Shown here: positions 1 through 11,475 of the stretch, piece after piece | How the letters are laid out: each line of letters begins with the position of its first letter | Position numbering within the stretch: the stretch's first letter is position 1 | Notes under the pieces: generated by a model | Databases searched by the model: none | What the model saw: only the letters and a program-made list of their open reading frames with translations | Told to the model about the DNA's origin: nothing | Assembly (NCBI GenBank): GCA_009823505.1 | Contig: VZQC01011939.1 | Span: forward strand, 4,328,327 to 4,392,326 | Direction: 5' to 3' | From: Rhizomys pruinosus | Taxonomy: Eukaryota > Chordata > Mammalia > Rodentia > Spalacidae | Length of the DNA stretch: 64,000 bases | Position numbers and translations under genes: made by a program

Positions 1-684
1 AGCACTGCCTGCAGAGGGATACAGCAGGAGTCAGGAGCACTGCCTGCAGAGGGATACAGCAGGAGTCAGGAGCACTGCCTGCAGAGGGATACAGCAGGAG
101 TCAGGAGCACTGCCTGCAGAGGGATACAGCAGGAGTCAGGAGCACTGCCTGCAGAGGGATACAGCAGGAGTCAGGAGCACTGCCTGCAGAGGGATACAGC
201 AGGAGTCAGGAGCACTGCCTGCAGAGGGATACAGCAGGAGTCAGGAGCACTGCCTGCAGAGGGATACAGCAGGAGTCAGGAGCACTGCCTGCAGAGGGAT
301 ACAGCAGGAGTCAGGAGCACTGCCTGCAGAGGGATACAGCAGGAGACAGGAGCACTGCCTGCACTGGGATACAGCAGGAGTCAGGAGCACTGCCTGCACT
401 GGGATACAGCAGGAGTCAGGAGCACTGCCTGCACTGGGATACAGCAGGAGACAGGAGCACTGCCTGCAGAGGGACACAGCAGGAGACAGGAGCACTGCCT
501 GCAGAGGGATACAGCAGAAAGTCAGGAGCACTGCCTGCACTGGGATACAGCAGGAGTCAGGAGCACTGCCTGCACTGGGATACAGCAGGAGTCAGGAGCA
601 CTGCCTGCTGCTGGGGTAGAAACAAGAATCAGAATCAGGAGCACTGCCTGCTGCTGGGGTAGAACCCTAGAGTCAGGAGCACTG
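1..684. repeat. 35-bp minisatellite at the window edge
   Basis: The period is 35 bp and each unit opens with AGCACTGCCTGCAGAGGGAT. About 17 regular units are followed by longer divergent ones near 600-684 that contain GCTGCTGGGGTAGAA. Units before about 340 are almost identical. After that AGAGGGAT/CACTGGGAT and GTCAGG/GACAGG variants interleave. The array probably continues left of the window. Minus-strand open frames across it are only a product of the repeat. Confidence 0.95.
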
Positions 685-931
685 ATCCTTAACCACTTCT
701 CAGGAGAATTTTGATGAGAAATGCTGGTGTATCCGAGAGGGAAAGGACTCCATAAGCTCTGGGAGCCTGCAAGCTAAGCCAGTCCTGTGATTGAGATCAG
801 ATTATTTACTCTTAAAATATCAGTTCATCACATCCTCTTAGCCCTTTGTCAACACAGTTGAGTCTTTCTCTGGGTTCTACTCAACTTCCCTTTGTACTGC
901 TGTGCCCCTTATACTATATCAAAGTACCTGT

Positions 932-971
932 GGGGCTAGGAAGACAGCTCAGTCAGTAGAGTGATTCCTTG
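932..971 (+). repeat. SINE 5' fragment (B2/ID-like)
   Basis: GGGGCTAGGAAGACAGCTCA followed by GTCAGTAGAG matches the tRNA-derived head of B2/ID SINEs. It stops where the next LTR-like sequence begins, which suggests truncation by that insertion. Confidence 0.5.
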
Positions 972-1300
972 TGTTGTGGTATGAATAGAATATGTCCCCT
1001 ACCCCCAGAAGCTCATGTCTTTGAACACTTGGTCCCTAGCTGGTGGCACTATTTGGGAGATTATGGCACCTTAAGGACATGGAGACTAGTTACAGGAAGT
1101 ACATCCTTCAGAGTGGGCTTTGAAGTTTACAGTCCCACCCTCCTTCCTCTTCTCGCTCTCTGCTTCCTGTATGCAATGTGATCAGTCTGCTCCTGACTGC
1201 CACGCTACCCTCATGGTCCTCCCTCCATGAGTCCCATGCCATAATGTACTGTATCTCTTCTGGAACTGTAAATTAAAATAAATCCTGTGAGGTCTGTAGA
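972..1300 (+). mobile_element. Solo MaLR-type LTR (ERVL-MaLR)
   Basis: It starts TGTTGTGGTATGAATAG and has the MaLR layout: a mid-element 'GTGGGCTTTGAAGTTTA' block, then a pyrimidine-rich stretch, then 'GGAACTGTAAATTAAAATAAA' near the 3' end with a polyadenylation-like AATAAA. The subfamily is uncertain (ORR1/MT lineage). No internal retroviral sequence is attached. Confidence 0.6.
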
Positions 1301-1486
1301 TTACTAGTCAAATACAGAGCAGTATGCTGAGGTTCACCAAGCTATGCAAGCAACATTCTCTGAAGCTCAAATGAGATCATTTTAAGACAAAGAGAATCCG
1401 GTTCTAATTACATACAGGCCATACAATATGGTGAACCAAGGCTGAACATTCACTGGTTTGAGCCCACTATTGACCCCAGAATTTAT

Positions 1487-1488
<2 letters not shown>
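1301..1488. other. Unassigned noncoding DNA
   Basis: I see no recognisable gene, SINE or tandem repeat here. Confidence 0.5.

Positions 1489-1523
<35 letters not shown>
1489..1523. repeat. (TA)n microsatellite
   Basis: About 17 uninterrupted AT dinucleotides. Confidence 0.97.
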
Positions 1524-1527
<4 letters not shown>

Positions 1528-1602
1528 CTCTCTGTCAAATACCAAACTTCAGCTTAGGTTAAGCATTGCTCCAAGCTAGCTCTAATAATATTCACTAAGC
1601 AG

Positions 1603-1710
1603 ACATGGTGGCACAGGCATGTAGACCCAGCAATTAGGAAAGAGGGACAAGAAGTTTGTTAGGTGTTCTGTAACATCCTGAGTTACCTAGCAAGGCCCCG
1701 TCTCAGAGGA
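1603..1710 (+). repeat. Old B1/B4-like SINE remnant
   Basis: ACATGGTGGCACAGGCATGT, then 'CCCAGCAATTAGGAA' and 'GCAAGGCCCCGTCTCAGAGG', keep the order of a B1 body but are heavily diverged. Confidence 0.4.
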
Positions 1711-2127
1711 AGAAAATGGCAACAACGCCGAATAGCAGAGCTTTCCTGGAATCTCAGCCACATAAAGCCAGATGCAACATCTCTGTCCTTGGGTTCCCAA
1801 GATGGGCAGAGCAACAGAGTTCTCACTGTCTGTGTGACCCCAAGTAATTCCTAATCCTTCTGTCCATACACCCTTGTAGACACACAGCCTTCATAAGAGG
1901 TTCTATGGGACAAATACACAATTAAAAAGCAAGCTGCCCTTCTGTTTGCAATGGCTTTGAGATGAAACGCCTAAATGATGTCAGCAACCTCTGGCCCTTT
2001 GAGGAAATGTTGAGGAGGGGACCCAGAACCTCTGGTGCTAACCTCAGAGATGAAGCACTACCTTGGAAATACTGTGTGGCTGGCATAGAGCAGAGTTTCA
2101 AGGGGGCAGAGGGCTCTTTGTATGAGA

Positions 2128-2271
2128 CCCCGAAAAGCCAGGTGTTCGGCTGTAGACCTACAATCCCAGCATTTGAAACACTGAAGTAGGAGTTCAGGTC
2201 CAGCCTGGACTACATAGTTCCATGCCAATCTGAATGATATATTAAGACCTGGTTTCAATACAATCAAAAGA
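2128..2271 (+). repeat. Old B1-related SINE
   Basis: 'GCCAGGTGTTCGGCTGTAGA', 'AATCCCAGCATTTGAAACAC' and 'GTCCAGCCTGGACTACATAG' follow B1 order with many substitutions. It lies just upstream of a much younger B1. Confidence 0.55.
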
Positions 2272-2280
2272 AATGCTTCT

Positions 2281-2432
2281 GGCCGGGTGTGGTGGTGCAT
2301 GCCTTTAATATACTTGGGAGGCAGAGGCAGGCAGATCTTTGTGAGTTCAAGGCCAGCCTGGTCTACAGAGTGAGTTCCAGGACAGCTGGGGCTACAGGGA
2401 GACCCTGTTTTGAAAAGACCAAAAAAAAAAAA
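2281..2432 (+). repeat. B1 SINE, full length, with A tail
   Basis: It starts GGCCGGGTGTGGTGGTGCAT and runs through the A box, 'GAGTTCAAGGCCAGCCTGG' and 'AGACCCTG' to a run of A. ATGCTTCT before the element and after the tail is a short target-site duplication. Confidence 0.92.
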
Positions 2433-4363
2433 CATGCTTCTGGAAACCACCTTATCTAACCTCCCTACTGGGTCCCCTATCTGCTACTGCATTCCTGAAG
2501 ATCACCCCAACTTCTGCTCATAATGCCCTTCAGACAGCTGCCCTCTGCAGCCCTGAAACCAAACACCACAGAGACATTGCCACAGCCTGAGTGACGCTTA
2601 GTGAGGCTTGCCTCCTTAGAGCCATCTTGCTGAAGGCGGAACCCGGGATCTCCTCGAACCCCACCCCATCAGCCCTCCTTCCTGTAAACACTCTGATGAA
2701 TTTAACCTTGACAAATAGACAGTGCTCTGCAGTGAAGAACAAAGTCTGATTCTGCAGCTCATGAAATGAACTGATGCAGTGTGATGGAAGATTTAGACTC
2801 TGCTACTGTCACATGACAGTAGACTTCACTGTCGCAGGCTGTCATATGTGTTCTTGCTACACTCAGTTTTAACAGTGGATTGAATTTATACCTGAGAAGA
2901 CTAATAATTTCATCTATAATAATATGATTAACCTTGGGAGAATGTACTTGTCTTTTATATCCAAATGAGAATTGAGAGCTACTCTACCCATATCTAAGCC
3001 GAATAAGCAAGGCCAGGGGATCCTAAATGGATTAATGCTTTTCCATAATGTGAGAAAGAGATTTCTCACCATGCAGGACTCAGCCTGCATGTTAGCAGGG
3101 TGGTTTCCTGACCTTCTTACTAGCTCTCAGTAAAGTTCCATTTCATAGAGATTTGAAGTACAACCACAAGCCCCAAGTAGACATGGGAGACAAAGAGGCT
3201 CTGGACAGGCCAGAAGCAAAGGCAGCCACACCCCCCTGCTGGCCTTGGCTTGCTGCTAAGCTTTGATACCCCTGGTGATCCTGAGAAGCAAACATCCTGT
3301 CTCCCCCTGTGAGTGGCCACTGCTTAGCTACAGGCATTCAGACTTTCCCACAAAGCAGATGAGCAGCTGGATGGGAGAGCAGAACATCGGAGAACACAGG
3401 AGATGGCCCTATTCCATGTCCTACAGGAAGGACACTGTGGAGGAGGCTCTGGGACAGTCCTCCAGCCACTGGGGGCCCCACGCCAGGGATCCCTCTGCAG
3501 CTCTGGAGAGCCAAAGCAATGCACACACTGAAGGCATTTCAAAAATAAACTGGGCACCAGCACACCCCGTTCCAATGCTTCACTCCACCCACTGTGTACA
3601 GTCCATTGTGGAATTCGAATGGTATTTTGAGGCACGCCCTACTCGGTCCTCATTCTCATGAGTTAATGAATGGGGAGGGGGTACATTCATAAAAATGTGA
3701 GGAGGGCTTCAGTACATATTCTATGAACCCACGAGACACCAACACTACACAGGCACTGAGTTTAAGACTTGGTTGGAAGAAGTGCTGGCTGCTCTGGAAA
3801 TCAGTCTCATGTCTATGGCTTCAAGCATCTGTGCAACAGAAGACTCTAGAACATAACCCACTTCCCAATGAAGGATGATGGGATGGTACAGAGGGACAGG
3901 CCCAGGATTAGAGGATGGTAACTCCATCCTGCTCTGACCATGCAGCTTCAGGGTAATCACTCTGCTTCAGAACCTCTATTTCATCTCATAAAACAAGTTC
4001 ACCCAGATTTCAGTTTGACAGGAAAAAAAACATGCATTTATTTCCTCCATATCTCAAAACCACAAAGGAAAACATTTAAAAAGAGTAAAAAGTAGAAATC
4101 GGTAACAAAAAAAGCAGGGTAGAAAAGAGTGAGGGCATGTCAGGGAATTTCTGGGAGACAGACCAGCAGAGGTTTAGAAGAGAAAACACTTTGGACCTCA
4201 GAGAGAGATAAAGGAGCCACACCTGTAGACCCCAAAGAGGCCATAGCATGAGGCCCATTGTCAGCATCTGTCTCGGTACAAAGTTGGGTCAGAGGGCAGC
4301 TGAGGTGGTCAAGTGGCTGAGGAGGCTGCAGGAGATAAGCGATAGCAGTGATGGGCACAGATT
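2433..4363. other. Low-repeat noncoding DNA
   Basis: Short open frames on both strands overlap one another and lack exon signals I can support. I recognise no gene, RNA gene or SINE. Confidence 0.5.
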
Positions 4364-4377
4364 CCATAATTCTTTCT

Positions 4378-4603
4378 TTTTTAATTTTTTTTATTTATAT
4401 TTTTTATGTGTATGAGTGTACTGTCTGCATGTAGTTGATGCACCCGTGTCATGAAATGCTGCGGAGGTCAGAAGAGAGCATCAGATTCCCCTGAAACTGG
4501 AGTTAAAAATGGTTCTTAGCCACCAGGTGGGTGCCGGGAATTGAACCCAGGTCCTCCGCAAGAGCAGTCAGTGCTCTTAACTGCTGAGCCATCTCTCCAG
4601 TCC
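4378..4603 (-). repeat. B2 SINE with 14-bp target-site duplication
   Basis: On the minus strand this is a complete B2: tRNA-like head (CTGGAGAGATGGCTCAGCAG), 'GTTCAATTCCCGGCACCCAC', B2 body and an A/T-rich tail. The flanks CCATAATTCTTTCT (4364-4377 and 4604-4617) are exact direct repeats left by L1-type integration. Confidence 0.95.
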
Positions 4604-4617
4604 CCATAATTCTTTCT

Positions 4618-5695
4618 AAGCTCAAACTTACACCCAGTTCACCCTGCAAGCCCTCTCTGTCAGCACTACATGCTCAGTGGTTGCTTTGGGGAAATTCTCT
4701 GAAGTTGAGACTCAGGTAATCTGGCCTCAGAAACACAGAGGACATGGCTAGTATGAGGCTCAGGCTGAAAAGACAGGACCAAAGAAGAACATCTATTCCG
4801 AACTTTCCCCTCTGCTTCATGGCATGTGCAGGTCCCCCACAAAGTCACCAAGAAGGGCAATCCACAGGCCAGAGCTGGACAGCCCACTCTCAAGATATCG
4901 GATGTTCTTAGATGTTCCAAGTTGAGTGACAACACCAGATCACCCATGGTAAAGTCCACCCAGAAAGTCCTCCCAGACGTGGAACCATAAAGGAACAGAG
5001 CCAGCCCTGAGAGCACCTGTGGCTCACGGAGAGTAACAAGCACACCAGCAAAGGCTGGAGCTGAGCTTTTCCTCAGCCACCTCCGCAGCCTGAGGGAAAA
5101 GAGGTTAAGGAAAATTGAGCTCTACCACCATTCAGCAAGTCGACAGATGAATCCCCCTTGGTGCAGTCTAGTTATGAGGGTGCATTGCTAAGAACACACT
5201 GGTAAAAATGAACAGAAAAGGTCTGAGAGTGAAAGTGGTTATTTCTTAGAAGCAGGACCTGCTTCTGGGAAATTGGCACACAGCACAATGTAATTGACAC
5301 TGTTGGAACCAACGGACACTGAAGAAAGAACAGCATAGTCTATTCCCTCCAGACTTCTGAATCAAGCAAGGACTAGGCAGACCCTGGCAGCGGGGGTATG
5401 GGGGAGTCAAGAACCAGCAACAGCGGGTCCTGCTGAGTCAGGCCCTTGTGTCAGACAGAACCACGGGAAAACCTACCCTCCCAAACTGACATTCCCAATT
5501 AAGGTTGAGGACACAGGAAAGCCACCCCAAAGCATGTGCTTCCAGAAAGAAACTCCCAGGCAGAAAGGACAAACAAAGCTGGGTAATCCTGCTAAAACTT
5601 CACCACTAACACAAGATAAAATGAATGCATCAACCCCTGGAGAGAGGACACGGACACGTGAGGGCAAGGACAGCTCCAGAGAGCCTGAGTGGGAA
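4618..5695. other. Low-repeat noncoding DNA
   Basis: I see no repeat family or gene. A 125-codon minus-strand open frame (4666-5043) has no recognisable domain. Confidence 0.45.
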
Positions 5696-6021
5696 CTGCC
5701 GCTTCCCTGATTTGAAACTAGTAGTACCAGGAGTGGAAACTACGTGTACCAGGAGTGGAAACTAGTAGTACCAGGAGTGGAAATTAGTAGTACCAGGAGT
5801 GGAAACTAGTAGTACCAGGAGTGGAAACTACTAGTACCAGGAGTGGAAACTAGTAGTACCAGGAGTGGAAACTACTAGTACCAAGAGTGGAAACTAGTAG
5901 TACCAGGAGTGGAAACTACTAGTACCAGGAGTAGAAACTACTAGTACCAAGAGTGGAAACTACTAATACCAGGAGTAGAAACTACTAGTACCAGGAGTGG
6001 AAACCACTGCTTCCCTGATAT
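5696..6021. repeat. 22-bp minisatellite with flanking direct repeat
   Basis: About 13 units of period 22 with core ACTAGTAGTACCAGGAGTGG. Variants include CTACTAGTACC and ACCAAGAGTGG. CTGCCGCTTCCCTGAT precedes the array (5696-5711) and a near copy, CACTGCTTCCCTGAT, follows it (ending about 6021). Confidence 0.95.
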
Positions 6022-6694
6022 GTACAACCTCATCTTATGGACCATGTGCATAAATTTCCTTGAGTAAAACACTCCTCACCTTGAAAGCAAATGAAAGCAA
6101 AAGCTGGTACATTTGTCATTCCAAGTCACCTCTACCTCCGACCTCCTCTGACTCTGGAAATAATCAGACAAGTGAATCTGGGATCTGCATGCAACAGGTA
6201 ATAGTCACAGCTCTCTGAGGGGTGGGGGTAGAAATCTGCTGGGCCTTAGCTCCACATATGGCCCTTGTTCTTAGCTCTTCTCCGGTGAGAGAAACCTCAT
6301 GCCTTGCAACCCTTCAGCCCTGCTCAGGATGGCCCCTGCTAGGTAATAGATAAAGTCCAGAATTTGGGCAGTGACTGTTGCCTTTTACTGCCTTGTGGGT
6401 GCTGGTCGTGTTTAAGGAACTCTAAGTTCATACTTGGTTACTGGGGCCTTTTGGTTGGCATCAACCCAAGCATCTCTCTCAACTACAGTGGCCTCCTCAC
6501 ATAGAGCACTCTTAAAGCACCAAAAACCAAGACTGAAGAACAGTTAGTATGAAAATCTTGAAGAAATCTGTACTAATTAAAAACGGTTAGAGTTATAAGA
6601 AAAACTTGGCCAGGCTTCAAGCTTCAGCTTATTATAAACTCAGATTCATCTTTTGATTCAGGGATGGTCTGAAAATGTAGTGAGGGGCTCTTTT
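6022..6694. other. Noncoding DNA without clear repeats
   Basis: Nothing recognisable was found on either strand. Confidence 0.45.
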
Positions 6695-7045
6695 ATTTTG
6701 GGGTGCATGTATGTGTTTACATGTTCATATGTGTGTTGTACATGTATGTGCACAGGTATAAATGCCAGTGGTTGAGTATGTTTCTCAGTCATTCACTGTT
6801 CACCTTTTTTGAGACAATGTCTCTCTGGGAACCTGAAGCCACTGATTCAGTTAGACTAGTTGACCAGCAAGCCTCAGGGATCCTTGTGCTTCTACCCCCC
6901 CCCCACACACACACACCACTCTGGTATCACAGGTACATGCTTCCATACCAAGCTTTTTACATGGGGTCTGCAGGATTGAACTCAGGTCACCACATTTGTA
7001 TGGCAAGCATCTTGTTGACTGAGCCATCTCTCCAGCTTGAGGTGC
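6695..7045 (-). repeat. B3-like SINE (older B2 relative)
   Basis: In minus orientation the element ends at 'CTGAGCCATCTCTCCAGCTTG', the B2/B3 head. Plus-strand blocks 'GGATTGAACTCAGGTCACCA' and 'TCACAGGTACATGC', and a TG-rich distal part (6700-6770), match the longer B3 body. A short C/CA run lies inside at about 6895-6915. Confidence 0.75.
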
Positions 7046-7321
7046 TCTTTAAACAAGAAGAGAAGCACACTTGGCCTTGCCCAGCACACAGTGAGCCTAG
7101 CACAGTGTGTCCTCTGGTGGGTCCTTGCATGGAAACTTGTCCTCTGCAGCTCCCACATTTCCACGTTGAATGGACTCCAAGGCCTACCAGACAGGCCTGG
7201 TTTCTAATGCATTTGTCACCCTGACAGCCAAGGCTTGTCTGGAGCAGCTCCGAGCCTGAATCACAATACCTGTAAAGTTCTGAAGCAGGAGGATTTCATT
7301 GTATAACATAACTCTGAAAAT

Positions 7322-7437
7322 AAAGCTGGACATTCTCACCTCTAATCCCAGCACTTGGCAGGCTGAAGCAGGAGAATCACAAGTTCAAAGTCATCCTAAG
7401 CTACATAAGGAGACTCCTGACTCAAAAAAAAAAAAAA
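7322..7437 (+). repeat. Diverged B1/B4-like SINE with A tail
   Basis: 'AATCCCAGCACTTGGCAGGC', 'GTTCAAAGTCATCCTAAGCT' and 'CTGACTC' followed by A13 have the order of an old B1-type element. Confidence 0.65.
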
Positions 7438-8524
7438 TCAATGAAAAAGATGTTTACCAGTAAAGGTATCAACTAACTGTCTACCGGGCTTTGAAGACAC
7501 TGCAGAAAAAGTGGAGAGACCTTCTCAGAAAGCTAATCAGAGGAGCGGGTTGGGGAAGGCAGGGTGGACTCGGATCTTCCCCACAGTAACACATGGCATG
7601 ACTGACTTGTCCTGATGGCCCGTGTATGGAGCCTTTCCTTTCTCTCAATGCCTGGAGTCGATCTCCAGAGTGGGGATCTGTCACCTGAACCTATTGACCG
7701 GAACACCAGTGACAACTTCCCAGCTAATCTTAGCTTAGAGGGTGAATAGGTCACCCCAAAGCACCAGGTCTTGCTACTGGCCACTGACAGGCAGTTTCCA
7801 CCAATACAGGGAGAGGAGTGGGGGAGTCTCCAGTCTTACATGCTTTTTTGCAGCCCTGGATCTCTAAATACTCTGGGGATCACAAATGATGACTAACCTT
7901 CTTTGTCGTTTCAATAAGGCCCCTTGATAAATCCAACCCGAATTCAACCAAGGAGTGCAGGAGCCCCACGCCCCCAAAGGCAACAAAAGAGCTCCCCAAA
8001 GACAGGCTACCCCTCCAGAAGCCCCTGCATCAGTTCCACACACACAGCCCATTAAATGGCCCTGTGGCTTTAGGTGCCGGCTTTGCCTCTGTGTCTCAGC
8101 TTCTCTTCTGCCACCTAGGACAGACCTGGTGACAGGATGTGTGGTGTTTCAGGAGCTCCCGGGTGACACTGACAGGCGTGAGGAGCTCTGAGCTGGAAGC
8201 CAGGTTGCTGTTATTCAGCTTTCTCCTGCAGACAGCCGCCTACGCCTCTGCAGATTGCAGTCCTGGCCCCTTCACTCGTTGCCATGGGGAGACGAGAGCA
8301 GAGAGCTAAGCTCTCCAGGCAGGCAGGTTGCGGCAGACAATTCAGGTTCCTGTCCTGAAAGAGGACAGCTCAGCAGGCTCCAGGCTGTCTCATTAGCAAG
8401 GACCCCCTGACCAGGCCTCCCTGCCACCTCTCTGTACATCCTGGCCCCCAGGCTCCAGCTCCCTCCCCTCTCTGGCATGTTACCTAGACAGGCTTGTGAT
8501 GGTTATAATCCACACTTAGTATTA
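7438..8524. other. Low-repeat noncoding DNA
   Basis: Short overlapping frames only. No gene or repeat family is recognised. Confidence 0.45.
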
Positions 8525-8525
8525 T

Positions 8526-8664
8526 TAAATTTTTTTGGTCTTTTTGAGACAGGGGTTACCTGTAGCCCCAGCTGGCCTGAAACTCACTGTGTAGACCAGG
8601 CTGACCTCAATCTCAGAGATTCCAAGTACTGGAACTAAAGGTATATGCCACCACACCCAGCTAC
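8526..8664 (-). repeat. B1 SINE
   Basis: On the plus strand it reads T-rich tail, 'GGTCTTTTTGAGACAGGGG', 'GTAGCCCCAGCTGGCCTGAA', 'GTAGACCAGGCTGACCTCAA' and 'GCCACCACACCCAGCTA', a full reverse B1 with moderate divergence. Confidence 0.9.
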
Positions 8665-8990
8665 ATTTACTATTTTTTAAGTGTGTGTGTGTGTGTGTGT
8701 GTGTGTGATGCACACACTTGAATGTGCAGAGGCCAGAGGAGGTCATTAGATGTTTTCTTCTATTACTTTTCACTATATTTCCTTGAGACAGAGTCTCTCA
8801 AGGAATGGGAAACTGGCCATTTTGGCTAGGCTGGATGGCCAGTGAACCCCAGGGATCTCCTCTCTCCACTCCCACTGCTGGGTTACAGGCAGACAGCCAT
8901 GTCCAGCTTTTTACATGGTGTGGGGGTGCAAACGCGGATCCTTATGCTCGTCCAGCCAGTGCTCTTACTCCCCAGCTATCTCCCAGTCCC
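8665..8990 (-). repeat. B3/B2-like SINE containing a (GT)n run
   Basis: It follows the B1 directly. It has an internal (GT)n at about 8682-8707, 'CAGAGGCCAGAGGAGGTCA', 'CATGGTGTGGGGGTGCAAAC' and a diverged 'CAGTGCTCTTACTCCCCAGC' head, all in minus B3 orientation. Confidence 0.65.
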
Positions 8991-9194
8991 CATTTCCCAT
9001 TTTAATATGTGAATCTCACTCCAAATGATCCCAGGCTGAATATCAGGTCTATCCATATGAGAACAGGAACAAAGAAGGGTGCAAAGCCAGCCCAGCCAAC
9101 GGCAGACGCTGCAGCAGCCGCCTCTGGGGCGCAGTGTACGTCAGACACCAGAACGAATTCCTTACATGCATGGCCTCATGAGTCCACAGGGTGA

Positions 9195-9290
9195 TCCTGA
9201 GAGTCAGGGTAAGATGCACACTTAGTGGAGGAACAAACTGAGGCTCCCGCAAGCAGGAAATGGGCCTCTGACCAGACAGCTGGGAGCATT
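9195..9290 (+). repeat. MIR fragment
   Basis: 'GGAACAAACTGAGGCTCCCG' and the following 'TCTGACCAGACAGCTGGGAG' match the MIR core ('aaactgaggc...cagctag'). MIR is an ancient mammalian tRNA-derived SINE. Confidence 0.5.
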
Positions 9291-9364
9291 CCTAGCCCAG
9301 TTCCTGGACCAGATGCTCTTTGGGGACTGAGGTCTTATCCCATGTTCAAGTTCTCTCGTTTGAA

Positions 9365-9735
9365 GCTCTAGTCCACCCCAGACCTAAAGACTCCCTTTAT
9401 GACATGGTTCCCAAAAATCCCAGGTCCAGCTCCCCAGAAACCAGACAACAGGGCCTCTGCAGATGTGACAGAGAACAGTACTCTGGCAGGCCCTAACTGA
9501 GGCACAGAGTCTTTACAAGAGCCAGGCAGAGGGAAATCCCAATGGGAAGAGGAGGTGACCATGGGAGGGATACAGCCTCATGTTGCACTGGCAGAGGCTA
9601 GAAGAGGCAGGACTAGCCTGGCCTAGCTTGACGGCGGCCCTGTGGAATAATTTTGGAGTTCTGGCTTCCACAATTATCAGAGAATATACTTTTGCTTTTT
9701 ATTGTTTTGAGTTTGTTGTCATTTGTTACAGCAAG
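9365..9735 (+). mobile_element. MLT1-type MaLR LTR
   Basis: Blocks in MLT1 order: a 'GACTCCCTTTATGACATGGT' 5' part, 'TCTTTACAAGAGCCAGGCAG' in the middle, and a 3' part with 'TTGTTTTGAGTTTGTTGTCATTTGTTACAGCA', resembling the MLT1 end 'ttgttttaag...gtttgttacagca'. It is old and diverged, with no internal sequence. Confidence 0.6.
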
Positions 9736-9794
9736 CAAAAAGGCCCCAAACAATGGGGCCAACTGACCAAATGCACCTCTCTTCTTTGCAAACA

Positions 9795-9805
9795 CACATG
9801 CACGT

Positions 9806-9840
<35 letters not shown>
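9795..9840. repeat. (CA)n microsatellite
   Basis: About 15 CA repeats after a short 'ACATGCACGTGCAC' lead-in. Confidence 0.95.
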
Positions 9841-9842
<2 letters not shown>

Positions 9843-11237
9843 TATTTTTTCCATGCTAATTTGCAGGATGCCTGAAACTGAGACCCAAAGAGAGGATCCG
9901 TGCCCCAAATCCCCACTGCTGTGCCCAATGTGTCCGCTGGCCACCTCCATCCCCAGCTCCCATGAAGAGGACAGGGGCTGCAGGCAATGGCCTCAACCTG
10001 ATTTTAGAGCCTCTTCCCTCAAACTGACTGAGCACTCTGTTCCTGCCAGAGCTCAACCAGAGTCAGAAACAGCAGTCTCCAGGATGCCCTTCTGTCCAGG
10101 AACAGTGAGATGGTCTGCCCCTGGTTACTTCTTCCACTTCCCAGACACAAAGACAGAGCTGTCTCCAAGGTCACAATCCTCTCACTCCACATCTGTAGGG
10201 CAGAAGTGCAGAAGTGGATTCCCAGACTGCACATCAGGGAAGCACAGGATACCATTCTGTTTTCCTTGTCCAATCTCCTTTGCTTCCTTGGACCTCTGGT
10301 CAGCTGAGCTGCTCTATCCACCCTCCATACACCCCCACCCCCACAGCCCCAGTCTCTAAAGGGCCCCTTGGAATGATAGACAGCAAGCCAGCAGTCAGCC
10401 TAGGACATTCTTGATCTGTGAGCACTGAGCCCCACACTCTCAAAATGCAGGCTGCTTCCAACAGACATAAAAGCAGCCCGGGTTTCTTTTTTTAATCTGT
10501 GAGAGCTCGGCAGATTCACATTCTGCCCACATCTGAGAGCAGGAGCCGGGCAGCTGGTCTCCACAGCATGAGGCTGGCAGAGCTTGTGAGGGAGCAGACG
10601 TGTGCGGCCCCAGGCGGATGCCCAACTGTCCACAGAGCTCAACTCCAGGGAGACGAGGTGCTGCTCCAGCAGCCGAGCCTCCGCCCCGTGTCTGTGTGTG
10701 AGAGCTGCGATTCCTGTGGGAGGTTCACAAGCTCTCCCTCACTGTGCCTGTCTCACAGCTTGACTGATGTCCCCTGGCTTGTCCAAGCAGCCCAGAAACT
10801 TAAAATCCCTACTGTCTGATGGAATCCATGGTTACCTGCCAAAATATCCGAGGTCATTCTCAAAAAGTTAGTTTAAAGCTCTGAAACTCTCTGTTTAACT
10901 TGGACAGGACTCTGGTGGGTGACTGGCTTCTCTCAGCACCATCAGCTTCAAGAGAGGTAGCAGTGATGAGCTGATCATTTGCATCTGTGCTGCATGCTTT
11001 TACAGGACTCCCCAGGGGAACACAGCTCTGCCCTCTGAAGTAAAGCCTCATTTATGTTTTAGACCATGCCCCATAAATGTCTATTACAGACTTGAGGCCT
11101 CTCTGCTGTTTAGAGATACTGAGAAGAAAAACTGGGTCACTTTGGTCCACATGGACATGGGTGGCAGAAGGGCACAAAGCCCTAGAGGAGCTCTGGGGTC
11201 ACAGTAGGGAGGTCCACCTAGGGATCTTTAGACATAG
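9841..11237. other. Low-repeat noncoding DNA
   Basis: Overlapping frames of 60-106 codons on both strands, none recognisable. No SINE is clear enough to call. Confidence 0.45.
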
Positions 11238-11475
11238 AGGGAAGGAAGGAAGGAAGGAAGGAAGGAAGGAAGGAAGGAAGGAAGGAAGGAGGGAGGGAGG
11301 GAGGGAGGGAGGGAGGGACGGAAGGAGGGAGGGAGGGAGGGAGGGAGGGAGGGGAGGATGAGTGGGAAGAAGGAGGGAGGGAAAGAAGAGGAAGTGGAGA
11401 GAGGGAGGAAAGAAAGAAGGGTGGGAGATAAGAAGGGGGAAGAGGGAGGGAAAGAAGAGGGGGTAGAAATAGGAA
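11238..11475. repeat. GGAA/GGGA polypurine tract
   Basis: (GGAA)n at 11240-11290 grades into (GGGA)n at 11290-11355, then an irregular G/A-rich tail to about 11475. Such mirror-repeat purine DNA can form triplexes or G-quadruplexes. The 177-codon minus-strand frame across it (Pro/Ser/Leu-rich) is a composition effect. Confidence 0.95.

Noticed and set aside
1..684. CRISPR-like array of regular repeats
   Set aside because: Units are contiguous with no unique spacers and the context is mammalian, so this is a minisatellite.
6703..7224. 173-codon plus-strand frame
   Set aside because: It lies almost entirely in a reverse B3-like SINE and its TG-rich part.
9580..10359. 259-codon plus-strand frame
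   Set aside because: It crosses an MLT1 LTR end and a (CA)n run, which gives a Thr-His stretch. No domain.
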